From contig SWDT01000060.1 in NCBI GenBank assembly GCA_009193035.1, forward strand, positions 413,058-477,057: a DNA stretch of 64,000 nt, read 5' to 3'. Shown here piece after piece: positions 24,601 through 34,300 of the stretch (position 1 is its first letter; each line of letters opens with the position of its first letter). The translations under genes and the position numbers were made by a program. Below the pieces are notes generated by a model. The model did no database searches. It saw only the letters and a list, made by a program, of their open reading frames with translations, and was not told the DNA's origin. The stretch comes from Halicephalobus mephisto. Lineage: Eukaryota > Nematoda > Chromadorea > Rhabditida > Panagrolaimidae.

Positions 24601-26549
24601 TTAATTTTTTAAAATAAAATTATTTAATTTTTAGCTCATCTTTGCGGGTGAGTACACGAAGGCGATGAACAAAGACTGGCACAGTGATCATTTTTGTTGT
24701 TGGAGTTGCGACACTACTCTGACGGGCCAGAGATATATCCTGAGGGACGATCATCCGTTTTGCATCAAATGTTACGAAGACGTATTTGCCAACACTTGTG
24801 ACGAATGCAACAAACCGATCGGAATTGATTCGAAAGACCTAAGTTACAAAGAAAAACATTGGCATGAAGATTGTTTTTTGTGCAATATGTGCAAAATTTC
24901 GCTTGTTGATAAGCCATTTGGTTCGAAAAATGACAGAATATTTTGTTCAAATTGCTACGATCAGGCTTTCGCTACGAGATGCGATGGATGCAACGAAATC
25001 TTCCGTGCAGGAATGAAAAAAATGGAATACAAAGGAAAACAATGGCACGACAAATGCTTCTGTTGCGCTTTATGCAAGGTCCCGATCGGAACGAAGAGCT
25101 TCATTCCGAAAAACGAAGAAGTTTATTGTGCTAGTTGTTACGAAGAAAAATTCGCTACGAGATGCTCAAAATGCAAAAAGGTGAGAATTTCGAGTTTTCT
25201 AAAATTGCTTTTTTAAATAAATTTTGAGTTTTTTAAATTTCTTACAAATTTAGAATTTTCTAAAATTAATTTTTTTTTAAATAAATTTCGAGTTTTCTAA
25301 AATTGCTTTAATAAATTTAGAATTTTTTAAATTTTTACAAATTTGGAATTTTCTAAAATTACTTTTTTAAATAAATTTTGAGTTTTTTTAATTTTTTACA
25401 GATTTCGAATTTTCTAAAATTGCTTTAATAAATTTTGAGTTTTTTAAATTTCTTACAAATTTCGAATTTTCTAAAATTGCTTTTTTAAATAAATTTAGAA
25501 TTTTTGAAATTTCTTACAAATTTCGAATTTTCTAAAATTACTTTTTTAATAAATTTTGAATTTTTAAAAAATTTCTAAAAAAAGTAATTTTTAATGTTTT
25601 TTTAATATTTTAAATATTCTTTAATATTCTTTAATATTTTTAAGATTTTTAATTTTTTCAGTATTTTTTAATATTTTTAAGATTTTTCAATATTTTTTAG
25701 GTGATTACGACCGGTGGAGTAACGTACAAGAACGAGCCCTGGCACAGGGAATGCTTCTGCTGCACGAATTGTAACACTTCTTTGGCCGGTCAGCGTTTCA
25801 CGTCGAAAGACGAAAAACCGTACTGCGCCAATTGCTATGGAGAACTCTTTGCCAAACGTTGTAATGCTTGTTTGAAACCAATTACTGGGATCGGTGGAGC
25901 AAAATTTATTTCTTTCGAAGACCGACATTGGCACAATGACTGCTTCATTTGTGCTCAATGTACTACCTCCCTTGTCGGCAAAGGGTTCATCACCGATGCT
26001 GCCGATATATTGTGAGTTTTTTAATAAAAATGAAAAAATATAAAAAAATAATTTTTATAAATTACATTAGTGCAGATTTTTAGGATTTTAGGTAAAAAAG
26101 AAAAAAGCGAGTGAGGACAGGGCAAGTTGCCAGATTTGCCACTTTCTCACTCACTCGCTCTTGCGCGGGAATTCAAAAATTTAAAAATAATCAATTTTCA
26201 TAAAAAATTTAAAATTACGATTTTTTGAAATTACATAGAAGTGAATTTTTAGTATTTTCGAAGAAGTTTGAAATTTAGGTAAAAAAAGAGCGAGTGAGGA
26301 CAAAGCAAGTTGCCAGATTTGCCACTTTCTTATTTCCACTCGCTGTTGCGCGGGAATTCAAAAATTCCAAAATAATCAATTTTCATATAAAATTTAAAAT
26401 AAAAATTTTTCGAAATTATTTCAATAAAAAATTTTATTTTTCTAAAAACATAAAATAAAAATTATTTTTTAAACATTTATTTAAATTACAATATTCTTTT
26501 CAGATGCCCAGAATGTGCCAAAGCTAGATTAATGGCAGCACATTCATAG
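3629..26549 (+). CDS. lim-9: PET and six-LIM-domain protein (Limpet / LIM-9 family)
   Basis: Coding exons read as 3605(ATG 3629)-3736, 4291-4419, 9348-9511, 17282-17379, 17926-18023, 19235-19471, 20439-20654, 24635-25180, 25701-26011 and 26504-26549. Phases are compatible throughout and give about 650 residues. A Cys-rich stretch (CKCFGF...CVHCKC, about residues 122-146) precedes a PET domain (about 172-275, with YAWVPPGL). Six tandem LIM domains follow (about 280-645), with their CxxC, WH, CxxC and C-x2-C/H zinc ligands visible. This order matches Drosophila Limpet and nematode LIM-9. In the family these are adaptor proteins of muscle attachment/M-line structures and the nucleus; that role is family knowledge. 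Start choice: the ATG at 3629 is the first in its exon, but the frame is open upstream, so longer isoforms are possible. AATAAA occurs at 26550 and 26589. The gene converges on PPAN, 288 bp away. Introns make up about 90 percent of the locus. Confidence 0.93.
3737..4290 (+). repeat. Intron with three imperfect copies of a GCCAAATTGGCG-type repeat
   Basis: The intron contains repeated CCCGCCAAATTGGCGTTT / TTCCGAATGCCACAAGTA motifs near 3920, 4080 and more weakly near 3840 and 4180. CGCCAAATTGGCG is a perfect palindrome. The donor GTTTTTG at 3737 is a weak match to the consensus. Confidence 0.6.
7949..8099. mobile_element. Palindromic ~151-bp MITE, copy A
   Basis: The ends are inverted: TACACAAAAAGTGTAACTTT at the left, and a TATACTTTTTTGTGTA-type end preceded by GGGACTAAAA at the right. 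The centre carries CGTCACAAATGCCAAATAT, shared with copies near 50966 and 60849 and weakly with 8451. The whole element can fold as one imperfect hairpin. No transposase is present, so it is non-autonomous. Confidence 0.75.
8100..8440. repeat. 27-bp minisatellite (GATTGGCGAAAAGTTCTTA unit)
   Basis: About 12 tandem copies of a 27-bp unit built on GATTGGCGAAAAGTTCTT with a variable tail (ATTGTCAAA, AATGCCACG or AATGCTACT). The unit is a multiple of three, so open frames appear on both strands; these are artefacts, not genes. The array sits exactly between two copies of the palindromic MITE. Confidence 0.85.
8451..8601. mobile_element. Palindromic ~151-bp MITE, copy B
   Basis: This begins AAAAAGTGTAACTTTTAGTC, identical to copy A over its left 25-30 bases. 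It ends with GGGCCAAAAGTTACGATTTT then TTTGTTTGTA. The centre (CGTCACAAAAGTCGAATATT) has diverged more than in the other copies. Confidence 0.65.
8822..9170. repeat. GGATAGTG hairpin cluster 1 (intronic)
   Basis: GGATAGTGACTG-type arms alternate with inverted GACACTATCC arms roughly every 35-60 bp, so each adjacent pair forms a hairpin stem of about 10 bp. Whole ~170-bp blocks are duplicated within the cluster. Confidence 0.85.
11055..11227. repeat. Duplicated GC-rich hairpin (GCTCGC...GCGAGC)
   Basis: Two near-identical ~40-bp segments, about 11055-11097 and 11189-11227, share GGCAGCTCGCGCC and GGTTACGCA with TTGC-AGCATAC ends. The first can pair GCTCGC with GCGAGC; the second has GCAAGC and pairs less well. 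They are strikingly GC-rich in an AT-rich intron. Confidence 0.7.
11250..11660. repeat. Tandem TTCATCAATGA / CCATCAATAAC array
   Basis: A degenerate tandem repeat of ~21-bp half units (GAAAGTTCATCAATGAATTC, AAAATCCATCAATAACTTC). The period is near a multiple of three, so it yields spurious low-complexity open frames on both strands. Confidence 0.75.
13225..14125. repeat. GGATAGTG hairpin cluster 2 (largest)
   Basis: At least fifteen arms alternate in orientation (GGATAGTGACTG, then GTCACTATCC or GACACTATCC), spaced about 33-40 bp apart. The 13860-14120 part closely resembles the cluster at 8822-9130, including the TGTTTTGTTCTGAAA spacer. Confidence 0.88.
14680..14960. promoter_or_regulatory. 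Complex intronic island, candidate internal promoter or enhancer
   Basis: About 280 bp of non-repetitive, balanced-composition sequence with GAGTATAAATCC near 14731 and a GGGCGGGAG motif near 14823. It lies upstream of the PET-encoding exons, where shorter isoforms of Limpet-type genes often begin. This is inference from position and composition; no transcript evidence is available. Confidence 0.25.
15800..16640. repeat. Tandem GTTCTGAGACCACTGAATGA array
   Basis: Interspersed ~50- to 90-bp units combine TTTTCGTTGTGAGACC, TAGGAATAATTAAAATCA and CACTGAATGAAAA. Several blocks (for example 15830-15960 and 16350-16480) are near copies. Confidence 0.7.
17380..17925 (+). other. AT-rich Limpet intron
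   Basis: Consists of degenerate TTTTTTTAAAATAATTTTTAAA repeats up to the acceptor at 17921-17925. Nothing else is seen. Confidence 0.6.
18024..19234 (+). other. Limpet intron with two small complex islands
   Basis: Mostly AT repeats of the TTTTTGTAAAATTTTGAA type. Non-repetitive stretches occur at about 18465-18620 and 18720-18860. Neither has a clear exon structure in the Limpet frame. Confidence 0.45.
19535..20360. repeat. GGATAGTG hairpin cluster 3 (intronic)
   Basis: About twelve to fifteen inverted arms (GTCACTATCC, GGATAGTGTCT, GGATAGTGACG) fill the 967-bp intron between the PET exon and the first LIM exon. A ~120-bp block with AAACCTGGATAGTGTCTGAA is repeated three times near 20010, 20150 and 20290. 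Confidence 0.87.
21050..21480. repeat. 75-bp tandem repeat
   Basis: About five or six copies of a unit with TTTCGCCAAAGATATTTT, ACTTACAACTTTCGTGTCAA and GATCAATGATAAA. The spacing between equivalent CCAAAG motifs is 75 bp. Confidence 0.8.
22950..23290. repeat. Tandem AAATCGTCTTGAGAC repeat with internal inverted copies
   Basis: About three copies of a ~110-bp unit. In each, AAATCGTCTTGAGAC is followed about 20 bp later by its inverse GTCTTGAGACGATTT (or a variant), so each unit can fold into a hairpin. Confidence 0.75.
23540..23935. repeat. 103-bp tandem repeat
   Basis: Four copies of GAATCTTGA(C/G)ACGAATATT followed by AAAGAGTTATATAAATGTCA and TTCCTCCTTTGAATTTTC. Equivalent positions are 23543, 23646, 23749 and 23852. 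Confidence 0.85.
25181..25700 (+). other. Limpet intron, degenerate AT repeat
   Basis: A tandem series of TTCGAATTTTCTAAAATTGC and TTTTTTAAATAAATTTT variants. No other feature is seen. Confidence 0.55.
26055..26400. repeat. Duplicated GCGAGTGAG...CTCACTCGC hairpin in the last Limpet intron
   Basis: Two ~175-bp copies (starting near 26070 and 26250). Each contains GCGAGTGAGGAC, GCAAGTTGCCAGATTTGCC, an inverted (CTCA)CTCGCT arm and TTGCGCGGGAATTCAAAAAT. Related sequence occurs at about 55790-55890 and in the 172-bp tandem array at 57890-58560. Confidence 0.8.
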
Positions 26550-26837
26550 AATAAAGTCCTTCACTTATTTTAAATTTTTCTTTACAAAAATAAAATACGC
26601 AATTGGACCCATCGATTGTCCTTAGAATTTCGCAATATTTATGCCCTCCGGGCCTCTGTACAGTCGCTTCTTCTCCGTCCCATCGTGCACCGACGAAAAC
26701 TGTCAGAATGCTTCAATGAATTTGATTTTTCAGTTTTTGAATTTACAATAATTACAAATGAATTCGATATGAATTGTAATAAAAGTGACTACATTAATTT
26801 TCATTTCAAAATCAACAAAGAAAAACATTCCAGCTTA

Positions 26838-28339
26838 TTATTTCTTTAGGATTTTCTTCTTCCCGGAGTTCTCTTCAGGAGCTCTCCTTTTCCGTTCCAC
26901 CGGAGGCACTTGATTTTTCTGACTTGTATTCTTCTCTTCTTGTTCAATTGTCTTCCTAGCTTCTTGGTCACTATCATTGTCATCTCCAGTGACAGCCTTC
27001 TGCTTCCTGATCAACTTCTCCTTCATTTCCTTGAATTCCTGTTCTTCAGCCTGCTTCTTCTCCTGCATCTTGGTCAACTTCCTAATCACCTTATGTTCAA
27101 CCTCCTTCTCCATCCTCTTTTTCTTGTTTTTGATCGCTGGAAGTCTTTTCTTAATTTCTGCAATTTCAGCCGGAGTTTTCTGGATGAAAGCATGATAAAG
27201 AATATCTCCGTCGTCTACGCCATCTTGGATTTTGGCCAATTTCCAGGTCATCCTTGGTCCAATTTCCATCATTCTGACTTTAGTTTTGCCTCCTTGACGG
27301 CATCCACGTGTTTTCAAATCCTGCGGTAAATCGACTTCTGCTTGTTCAAATTCCCACTCGCTTTCACTCAAAACTCCAGGACTAAAAGTAAAAATGGAAT
27401 AAATTAAGCAATTTGTTGACTTACTTCAAGAAAAATTCGCTGATGTCCTCGTATTTCGACAGATCTGGGACTTTTCCTTGAACAATTTTCTTCGCTGACT
27501 TAGTCATGCCAGATGGAACAGTTTTGATCGAACTGGAATAAAAACATTTCACCAAATGTCAGGGATAATTATCGCATAAACTCACTAATGACGAAATTCC
27601 ATCGTGTCAGAGTCGTTATCGTAGTTGACGAGAACAGCTCTTCTCACATCGGCCAACTGGACTCTGTCAATGTTCAGTGGAGGGAACATATTCTGCAACA
27701 TGGTCTTCACAACAGAAAGCTGCTTCTTCTCAGGGTTATTGAATCCATTGAGAACAACCAAAGGCGGATTTTGGAAAATCTTCTCGAAAATGACCAGCCG
27801 CTTCTGTTGACGTCTTACATCTCTAGAAAGTGAGTACTGCATGACTTTGAAGTGCAGAGTAGGGCCTTGAGGACTTCTGAGTACCCGCAGATTGACAGAA
27901 TCATCGGTTTTCGTAAAACAAGCCAAATGAGTTACACCCAGAACAGGGGCATTCACGATAAAGTCCTTGAAATTGTTCGTCTTGCTGACTTTCAACTTCA
28001 TTGCAGTGTTTGGCTGCATTACTTCACGTAAATCACGTTCTAGTCTCTTCACGTAACGTCCGACTTTGCCAGAATGGACGATCATGGAGTGAGGTTGCTG
28101 GGCCAGTTCCTTTTGCAAAATCGTCTCATCCGCAGCCCGTTGTTCGGCCTTAGCAGCTTTTTCCTCTTGTCTCTTTTCCTGAACTTTCTCCTGAAAATGG
28201 ATAACTTAAAATTATATAAAAATTAAAGAAATAAACTTACAAATTTCTTCGAGGTTTTTTTGTCGTTCATAAGAGATGGGATTCCCAAAGCCGCTTTTCT
28301 GGCGTTTCTAGCAGCACGTCCACGCTTCCTTTTAGCCAT
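26838..28339 (-). CDS. PPAN: PPAN / SSF1-type Brix-domain ribosome assembly factor
   Basis: Exons on the minus strand are 28339-28241, 28190-27586, 27532-27425 and 27381-26838, giving 451 residues, close to the usual PPAN length. The N-terminus is basic (MAKRKRGRAARNARKAALG). The Brix domain follows, with HSGKVGRYVKRLERDLREVM, VLGVTHL, SPQGPTLHFKV and MEFRHYSIK visible. The C-terminus is a charged Lys/Glu-rich coiled-coil-like tail ending in KKKILKK. In the family, Peter Pan/SSF1 acts in the nucleolus in 27S pre-rRNA processing and 60S assembly (established). The start ATG lies 11 nt from a CCTTCAG acceptor, suggesting trans-splicing. KAP ends 369 bp upstream on the same strand, so the two may be co-transcribed. 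Confidence 0.95.
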
Positions 28340-28341
28340 TG

Positions 28342-28707
28342 TCGGATTCTGAAGGAAAACAAAAATTAATAAAAGGAAAATAAAGAAAAAAATGAAAAAA
28401 ATGAAAAATAAAAGCGAAAAGTGAAAAAAAGGAAAACGAACAAAACTAACATCAAATTTTCGAACAGAACACAACGCCAAACTCCCCGCGAACAATCCTA
28501 ATTCAAAAACTTCACATTTTCAAACAGAACACAACGCCAAACTCCCCGCAAACAATTTTTACTCGAAATTTCCAGATATCCTAATCTTTGTCTTCCAAAA
28601 TCTCGTTCGTAATTTTTTTATTATATCTTTTGACTAGGTCAGAGAATGGGAAATACTGAGTTTTGTCATTGCACTTGGAATTGAGATCGGTATAGTACCA
28701 TTTTAGT
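28342..28707 (-). promoter_or_regulatory. KAP-PPAN intercistronic region with candidate trans-splice acceptor
   Basis: On the minus strand an AATAAA (at 28623-28618) follows the KAP stop by about 85 nt. A pyrimidine-rich tract with several TATTTT motifs ends in TTTTCCTTCAG, 11 nt before the PPAN ATG. A ~47-bp stretch including GAACACAACGCCAAACTCCC is duplicated at about 28465 and 28522. The layout fits a polycistronic unit, but the spacing is longer than usual, so PPAN could also have its own promoter here. Confidence 0.45.
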
Positions 28708-31023
28708 TCAAATTTCGTCTTCCAAAAGTTCCTCTGCCCCAAGAACGACGTTGTTCATTTCGCCGAAACTTTCCTCATCGCTCAGGTCTTCCGTTGTCCC
28801 GGTCACCATCTCCAGCCATTGAGCGTTGTGGAATCTGAACCGTTCTTCACTAATCCTCGTTTTCCAATGGTTATTTGATTCCTGAAAGTTGAATCATCAT
28901 GGAAGAAAGGAAAACAATACTTTAAAAGATTCCCTCATATATCAAAAATTAGTTTTCATATATAAAAACGAGTTTTCATATATTAAAATGATTTTTCATA
29001 TATCAAAAATGATTTTTCATATATAAAAACGAGTTTTAATATATCAAAAATGATTTTTCATATATCAAAAATGATTTTTCATATATCAAAAATTAGTTTT
29101 CATATATCAAAATCCTTACCGAAATGAACTGGAGTGCTTGATCGCACATGTTTCGTAATTGCTGATTGGGATCGTGCATTAATCTGATGAGGGACTCGAC
29201 GAAGGCTTCTCCGTTGCAGAGTTCCCTGTTGATTTCCGGATGAGTCAATAAGCAATAAAAACAATAAACAATTTGGAGGATGATTTCATCGTCTTCTTGT
29301 CTGTTGTCGATTAATTTCGATAATAACGGAACTAATTCGAGTACCATCGTCGCGGATCCGGGGTTGAGGGACATGGATCCGATTAAAACGATTATTTGGA
29401 GCAAAAAATCGTCCCCAATTTTGTTGATCATTTTCGTTTTCGAATTTGCTTCTTCCAACTTCGATTTCAACCAGGACACGAGGTCCACCTCGAGGGATAT
29501 CCCGGGCCATTCCGGGCTCGGGATCTGGGCCGCCGTCGCCAGGGCTTCTAAGACGAAATTTGAAACTTTGCCTTCGGAATTTTCGTTTTCGATTACGAAT
29601 TTGATTAATTTTTTTAAATTTTTAACGAAAAGTTCCTGAGTTGCTCCTTCATGAGAAGCTATGTTCCGACATATCTTCATCAGCATCGGATCTAGCTTCG
29701 CGAAGGCGTTTTCGAAGAGCAAATCCAGTCCTTTGCCGTCGGAAGAGCAGATCAATTGAGCGTTCCGTTTTTCCAGAGCCGCATTGATTAAAATGCCTTT
29801 GATTATCGGTTTGTCCGGATCGTTGGAGACCATCTTCATCAAAGTGCCTATGGCGTCTGTGAATGTGATCATGGCTTTGGCGTCATCGTTGGTGCTTAGT
29901 TGATACAGTAATCCCAAAGCAGTGGGATTTGCTTCAATCGCAGGGGCGACGAAGGGGACCAAACCGGCCGCGACCATTTTGTTTTTCAAATTCGGATCGA
30001 AACTGAGGTTGAACAATAAGGAATAGAGACCGTTCGTGAGGCCCGCGGAAGACGTAGGAAACATAGGGATCAATTTTTCGATGATGTTGCCATTGGCCAT
30101 GACTTCCTTGTTCTCGTTGAAGATGCTCAATTTCCACAGGAAACTGACCGCGGCGGTCTGGAGGTTCGGGGTGGAGTGCTCGAGGCACTTCAGGAGCATC
30201 GGCAGAACCCCCCTCTTGACCATCTTCACTTCCACTTTCACGTCGTCAGCCAGATTTATCAAAATCTGAACAAGTACACTGATCAATTCGTCTTGTCGTT
30301 GAATGGCAAATTCCCATTTTTTCTTGGTTTTGTCAAAGGAAGACCTGGCTTCGACTTTCCAGATTTCGTAACGTTTGAGTTCGTTCTCGATCAGCTGCAT
30401 CGCCAGCGTTCCGATTTTGTAGTGGGAGATCATGGGCTGGAATTGCTTGAATCCGGACAACTTGAGGAAGATGACGGCGATGTTAGTGGCTAATTCGAAG
30501 TTTTTTTTGGAGTCTTCGCGGAAGACCCGGGTCAGCGCTGCCATCAGGACCTCGTTTTCTACCATAAACTGCAAATTGTACTTGTTGTTCGACAACGCTA
30601 ATAAGTAACCAGTTCCTTTTGTTTTTTCTGTTTCTTCGTAGAGCATTTCTATGTACGTTTCCATGTCCTCAATCGACGCCTTGATCACGGAGACGTCTGT
30701 GGTGGTCCTTATGGGGGAATAAACAGAATCCGAATTCCCGGAGCTTCGTTTTTGCAGATAATGGATAATCTGCTCCACATCTCCGCCTCTATGACCGGGG
30801 ATCACTGGACATTTATCCAGCACAAATCTGGCCACGACTGCCGGGTCCACAGATGACGTCAGATCCTTCAGGTAAATTCTAAAATTCAATTCAGAATTTC
30901 AAATAAACAGAAAACCCACATTTTCTGCTCCCTTTTAATTCCAAATTTGACGATTATGGCCAGTTCCGTCGGATGGGCTTCAATGTCCAAGCCTCTGGAA
31001 GTCGAAGAAAACTCTTCTTCCAT
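28708..31023 (-). CDS. kap-1: Kinesin-II accessory subunit KAP (KIFAP3 family)
   Basis: Minus-strand exons are 31023-30920, 30878-29120 and 28881-28708, giving 678 residues. The N-terminus contains EAHPTELAIIVKFGIKREQK and leads into the KAP-specific region (IYLKDL, CPVIPGHRGGDVEQIIHYLQ). Armadillo-like helical repeats follow (for example RGVLPMLLKCLEHSTPNLQT). The C-terminus has FHNAQWLEMV and an acidic tail. KAP is the non-motor subunit of heterotrimeric kinesin-II, linking the motor to cargo, notably intraflagellar transport particles in cilia (family knowledge). The ATG follows a TTTTTCAG acceptor by 3 nt. Intron 2 holds an array of ATTTTTCATATATCAAAAAT. The gene is divergent from ZFR, with 314 bp between the two start codons. 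Confidence 0.94.
28930..29110. repeat. CATATATCAAAAATGATTTT tandem array in the KAP intron
   Basis: About seven to eight copies of a ~22-bp unit centred on the palindromic CATATAT(C/A). The array fills most of the 238-bp intron up to the donor at 29119. Confidence 0.8.
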
Positions 31024-31337
31024 TTCCTGAAAAATCCATATATAAAATCAACTCTTCTCCACGAAAGCCGGCTTTAGAAACGTTGTTTATGATGTTCCGA
31101 ATATAATTAAACAGAAAACTTAGGAAAAAAGTTAAAATTAAAAATTTTAAATCAAAAAATGAAAGTCATTACACCGCCACCCGATATTCTTGGCCAGTTT
31201 TGTTGCCCAGCGCGACGGGGAATTTTCTCTCGAGACGAAAAAGAGGTTCTCGTTCGACTTGAAATTCCCGTTTCCAATCGTTCTCCGTATTTATTCGTTT
31301 CATTATTGTTGTTTTCTCTCTTGAAGCAGGATTCGAG
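31024..31337. promoter_or_regulatory. Divergent KAP/ZFR promoter region
   Basis: Only 314 bp separate the two start codons. Both sides end in acceptor-like sequences (minus: TTTTTCAG|GAA-ATG; plus: CTCTTGAAGCAG|GATTCGAG-ATG). The core must therefore supply promoters and outrons for both genes. Confidence 0.45.
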
Positions 31338-34300
31338 ATGTACGGATACGGCCACAACAGTAATTATGGCTACGGTTACGGTGGGTCTGCGGCTTCTGGG
31401 GCTCCGGGAGGACTGGCCGGTGTCTACGGGTTTGTTTTTATTTTTTTTTGTTTTTAATTTTTTATTTTTAGGAGTTATGGTGGATCGGCTAATGGTGCTG
31501 GATATACTCAAGCCCCCAGTTCTGCTTATGGATATGGAACGACCGCAACTACTTTCGGTAAATTTTTGTATTTTTTTTATATATGAACGTTGTAGGTCCG
31601 ACAGGTGCCAACTACAAACCCCAGTCTGGGGATCATCCTTACGGAAAGCCCAGAATGCCCAACAGCGGTCCAGTGGGATTCACGTCCGCCGGAACCCTGT
31701 CCTCGACTCAGGCCGCATTGTCGTCCCTTTATCCCAACCAGCAATCCGTCGCCGCAGCTGCTGTGAACGCGTTGAACGCCAATGTGGCTTCTGGAACTCA
31801 TTACGAAGGCTACGAATCCGCGGTTCTGGCTGTGACGACCGATTTCATCAACAAATCCAAAGGTCCTAATTGGGTCAACGGTGGACCTGGGAACTACCCC
31901 AATGGGACTTTTCCCTCGAAAAAAAGACCTGGTTTCGGACATCACCAACGCCCACCCGCGGACCCCGCGGCTTATTACTGTGAGACTTGCAAGATTTCCT
32001 GCGCAGGACCTAAGGCTTACACTGAGCATCTCGCCGGGAAGAACCACAAAAAACGAGAAGCCATTGAATCCGGCAAGAATCAGATGAACCTCCCGAAGAA
32101 CAAGATCACGTTCCGCTGCGACATTTGTGAATTGACCTGCACTGGAAAGGACACCTATGATGCTCATGTTAAAGGATCTCGTCATCAGAAAACTTTGAAT
32201 TTGTTGAAAAAATTAGGAAAACCCCTACCTGGAACCGATCCGACAATTATCCCACCACAACAGAAATCAGAAACAGGAAACGGGACCAATGCTGCTCCGT
32301 CGAAACCCACGAAAGTCGTCGGAGTCACTGGAACTCAATTTGTCGCGGGAAATGCAGCTGAATCAGGCAAGGAAGCGATCGAAGCAGCACTCGAGGCGGA
32401 ATCCCAGATTCAGCCCCTCGGAGAAGACTACGTGGATGCCCGACATGATGAAAAAGGAAAACTAATTGAATATCACTGTAGATTATGCGATTGTTCATTC
32501 AGCGATCCAAACGCGAAAGCTGTTCACACCAAAGGCAGGAGACACAGACTTGCTTACAAGAACAAAGTCGATCCTTCTGTGAAGGTGGAATTGAAGCAAA
32601 GTGTAGTAGCTGCTAGGATGAAGAAAGACCGTAAACTTCAAAAAGATGCCCCTAAGAACTTTTTCAATCATCCGTCACAAGGTCCATTCCAAGGGTCTCT
32701 ACCTCATCAATGGTTCGACGCCGATAATTCTATTTTTGCTGGTAATCAGGAATCTGTAGATGATCGTCATATTTTGGCCAAATATCAAGAATTGAAATTG
32801 GACGATACTGATTTGGAAAATGTAAACAAATTGGTTGAAATGGTAGAAAAAGCCCTAAAAGCTACATCGGATGTATTTGTTGCGGAATTTTTTGATCCTC
32901 CTGTGGAAATTAAAGAAGAAAAAAAATCAGAAGAAAGAATATTGAAAGGATTAATGAAAGTAGGACTTTATGCTAATGGATTGCTGATGAAAAATGACAA
33001 GGTTGTTGATCTCGTTGTGTTGACCTCAAAACCACCGACTAAATGGGCGCTTTTGAAAGTTGCAGAATTGTTAAAAAATAATTTTGATCCTGATTTTAAG
33101 GATAAATTAAATGTTTCAACAGATGTAAATTCAGGTAATTTTACTGTAAATGTTGAAGGATATCCTACAACCGTGAAAGTGGCATTGACTTGTGCATTGA
33201 TGAGAGAATATGAAGGAAAAGAAACTGAAATTAATGAATTGCCAAAGGATCATCTGCCTTTAGGTCCGTGTTTAGCCGCTCTTGCTGAATTGAGAAGAGC
33301 GAAATGGTATCAAGCAAAAGCTCTACCGTTAGATGGGATGAATATCGTGATGACTGTTTTAAGGGATATTCGAGAAAGAGTAAATACGTGGGAACCGTTA
33401 ACTATTTATGTAAGTTTTAATTTTTTTGAAAAATTTTGCACCAATTTTTGGAAATTTAATGAGTTTTAATATTTAATAATAGTTTTTCGGAATTTAGTAA
33501 TTATTTTAAAATTTAATAATATTTATTTTAAGTTTAATAGTAATTGTCTAGAATTCAATGATGACTTAGAAAAACTAATAAGTTTTAAAAACTTAATAAT
33601 TTTAAAGAAATCTAATAATTTTTAAAAATTTAATATTTATTTAAAATTTAGTGAAATATTTTTAAAATAATAATTTTAAAGAAATTTCGATATAAATTTT
33701 GAAAGTTTAATATTTAAAATTTGGTGAAATATTTTAAAAATTTAATGATGATAAAATTTTAGATGCTATCTTTGTTCACTCAGAATGTTTTGGAATCGTT
33801 CGGATTCCCAATGACTCCTGGAGATGCTTTGAGAAGAGTGTTCGAAGCTATTTCGTCATGTGTTTTACTCAATAGTTGGTTTTTATTGTTTTTAAAAGTA
33901 ATATTCAAATTTTTAGAATGTGCTGTTATAACGGACCCATGTGAAAAGGACAAGGTGGACGTCATGGAACCTCTAACTGGTCAACAACGTGAGGATATAA
34001 CTTCCAGCGCTCAGCATGCTCTTCGATTGATCGTTTTTGATCAAATTGAGAAGATTTTGGATATGGAACGTCTTCCTGAAAAAAATGAAAATAGTCGTAA
34101 AAGAGCTACAGATGGATTAAATGATGGTAAGTCATTGTATTACTGTTAATGTTAGTGCTAAACTTGGCTATGGGATTGATGGTCGAGTTGGCGGACCAAG
34201 TCTCCTCCAACACGTCCAGTTGGCTTTGCGGATGTGCAAAGTTTTTGGTTGGACAGTTGGAGATGAGATTAATGGTAGATAATCCAACTTTTTAACTGAA

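Larger units (their letters stand above)
20655..24634 (+). repeat. 4-kb Limpet intron with three tandem arrays
   Basis: Holds a 75-bp array at about 21050-21480, a ~110-bp array at 22950-23290 and a 103-bp array at 23540-23935, all listed separately. Complex islands lie at about 20680-20960, 22225-22390 and 22720-22870. A 22-bp TTTTTTAAAATAAAATTATT array runs into the acceptor (24500-24630). Confidence 0.6.

Noticed and set aside
34145..34285. A coding exon within the ZFR intron
   Set aside because: Reading through the donor in the ZFR frame reaches a stop within about 25 nt, and no frame links to the flanking exons; the hairpin structure is the stronger signal.
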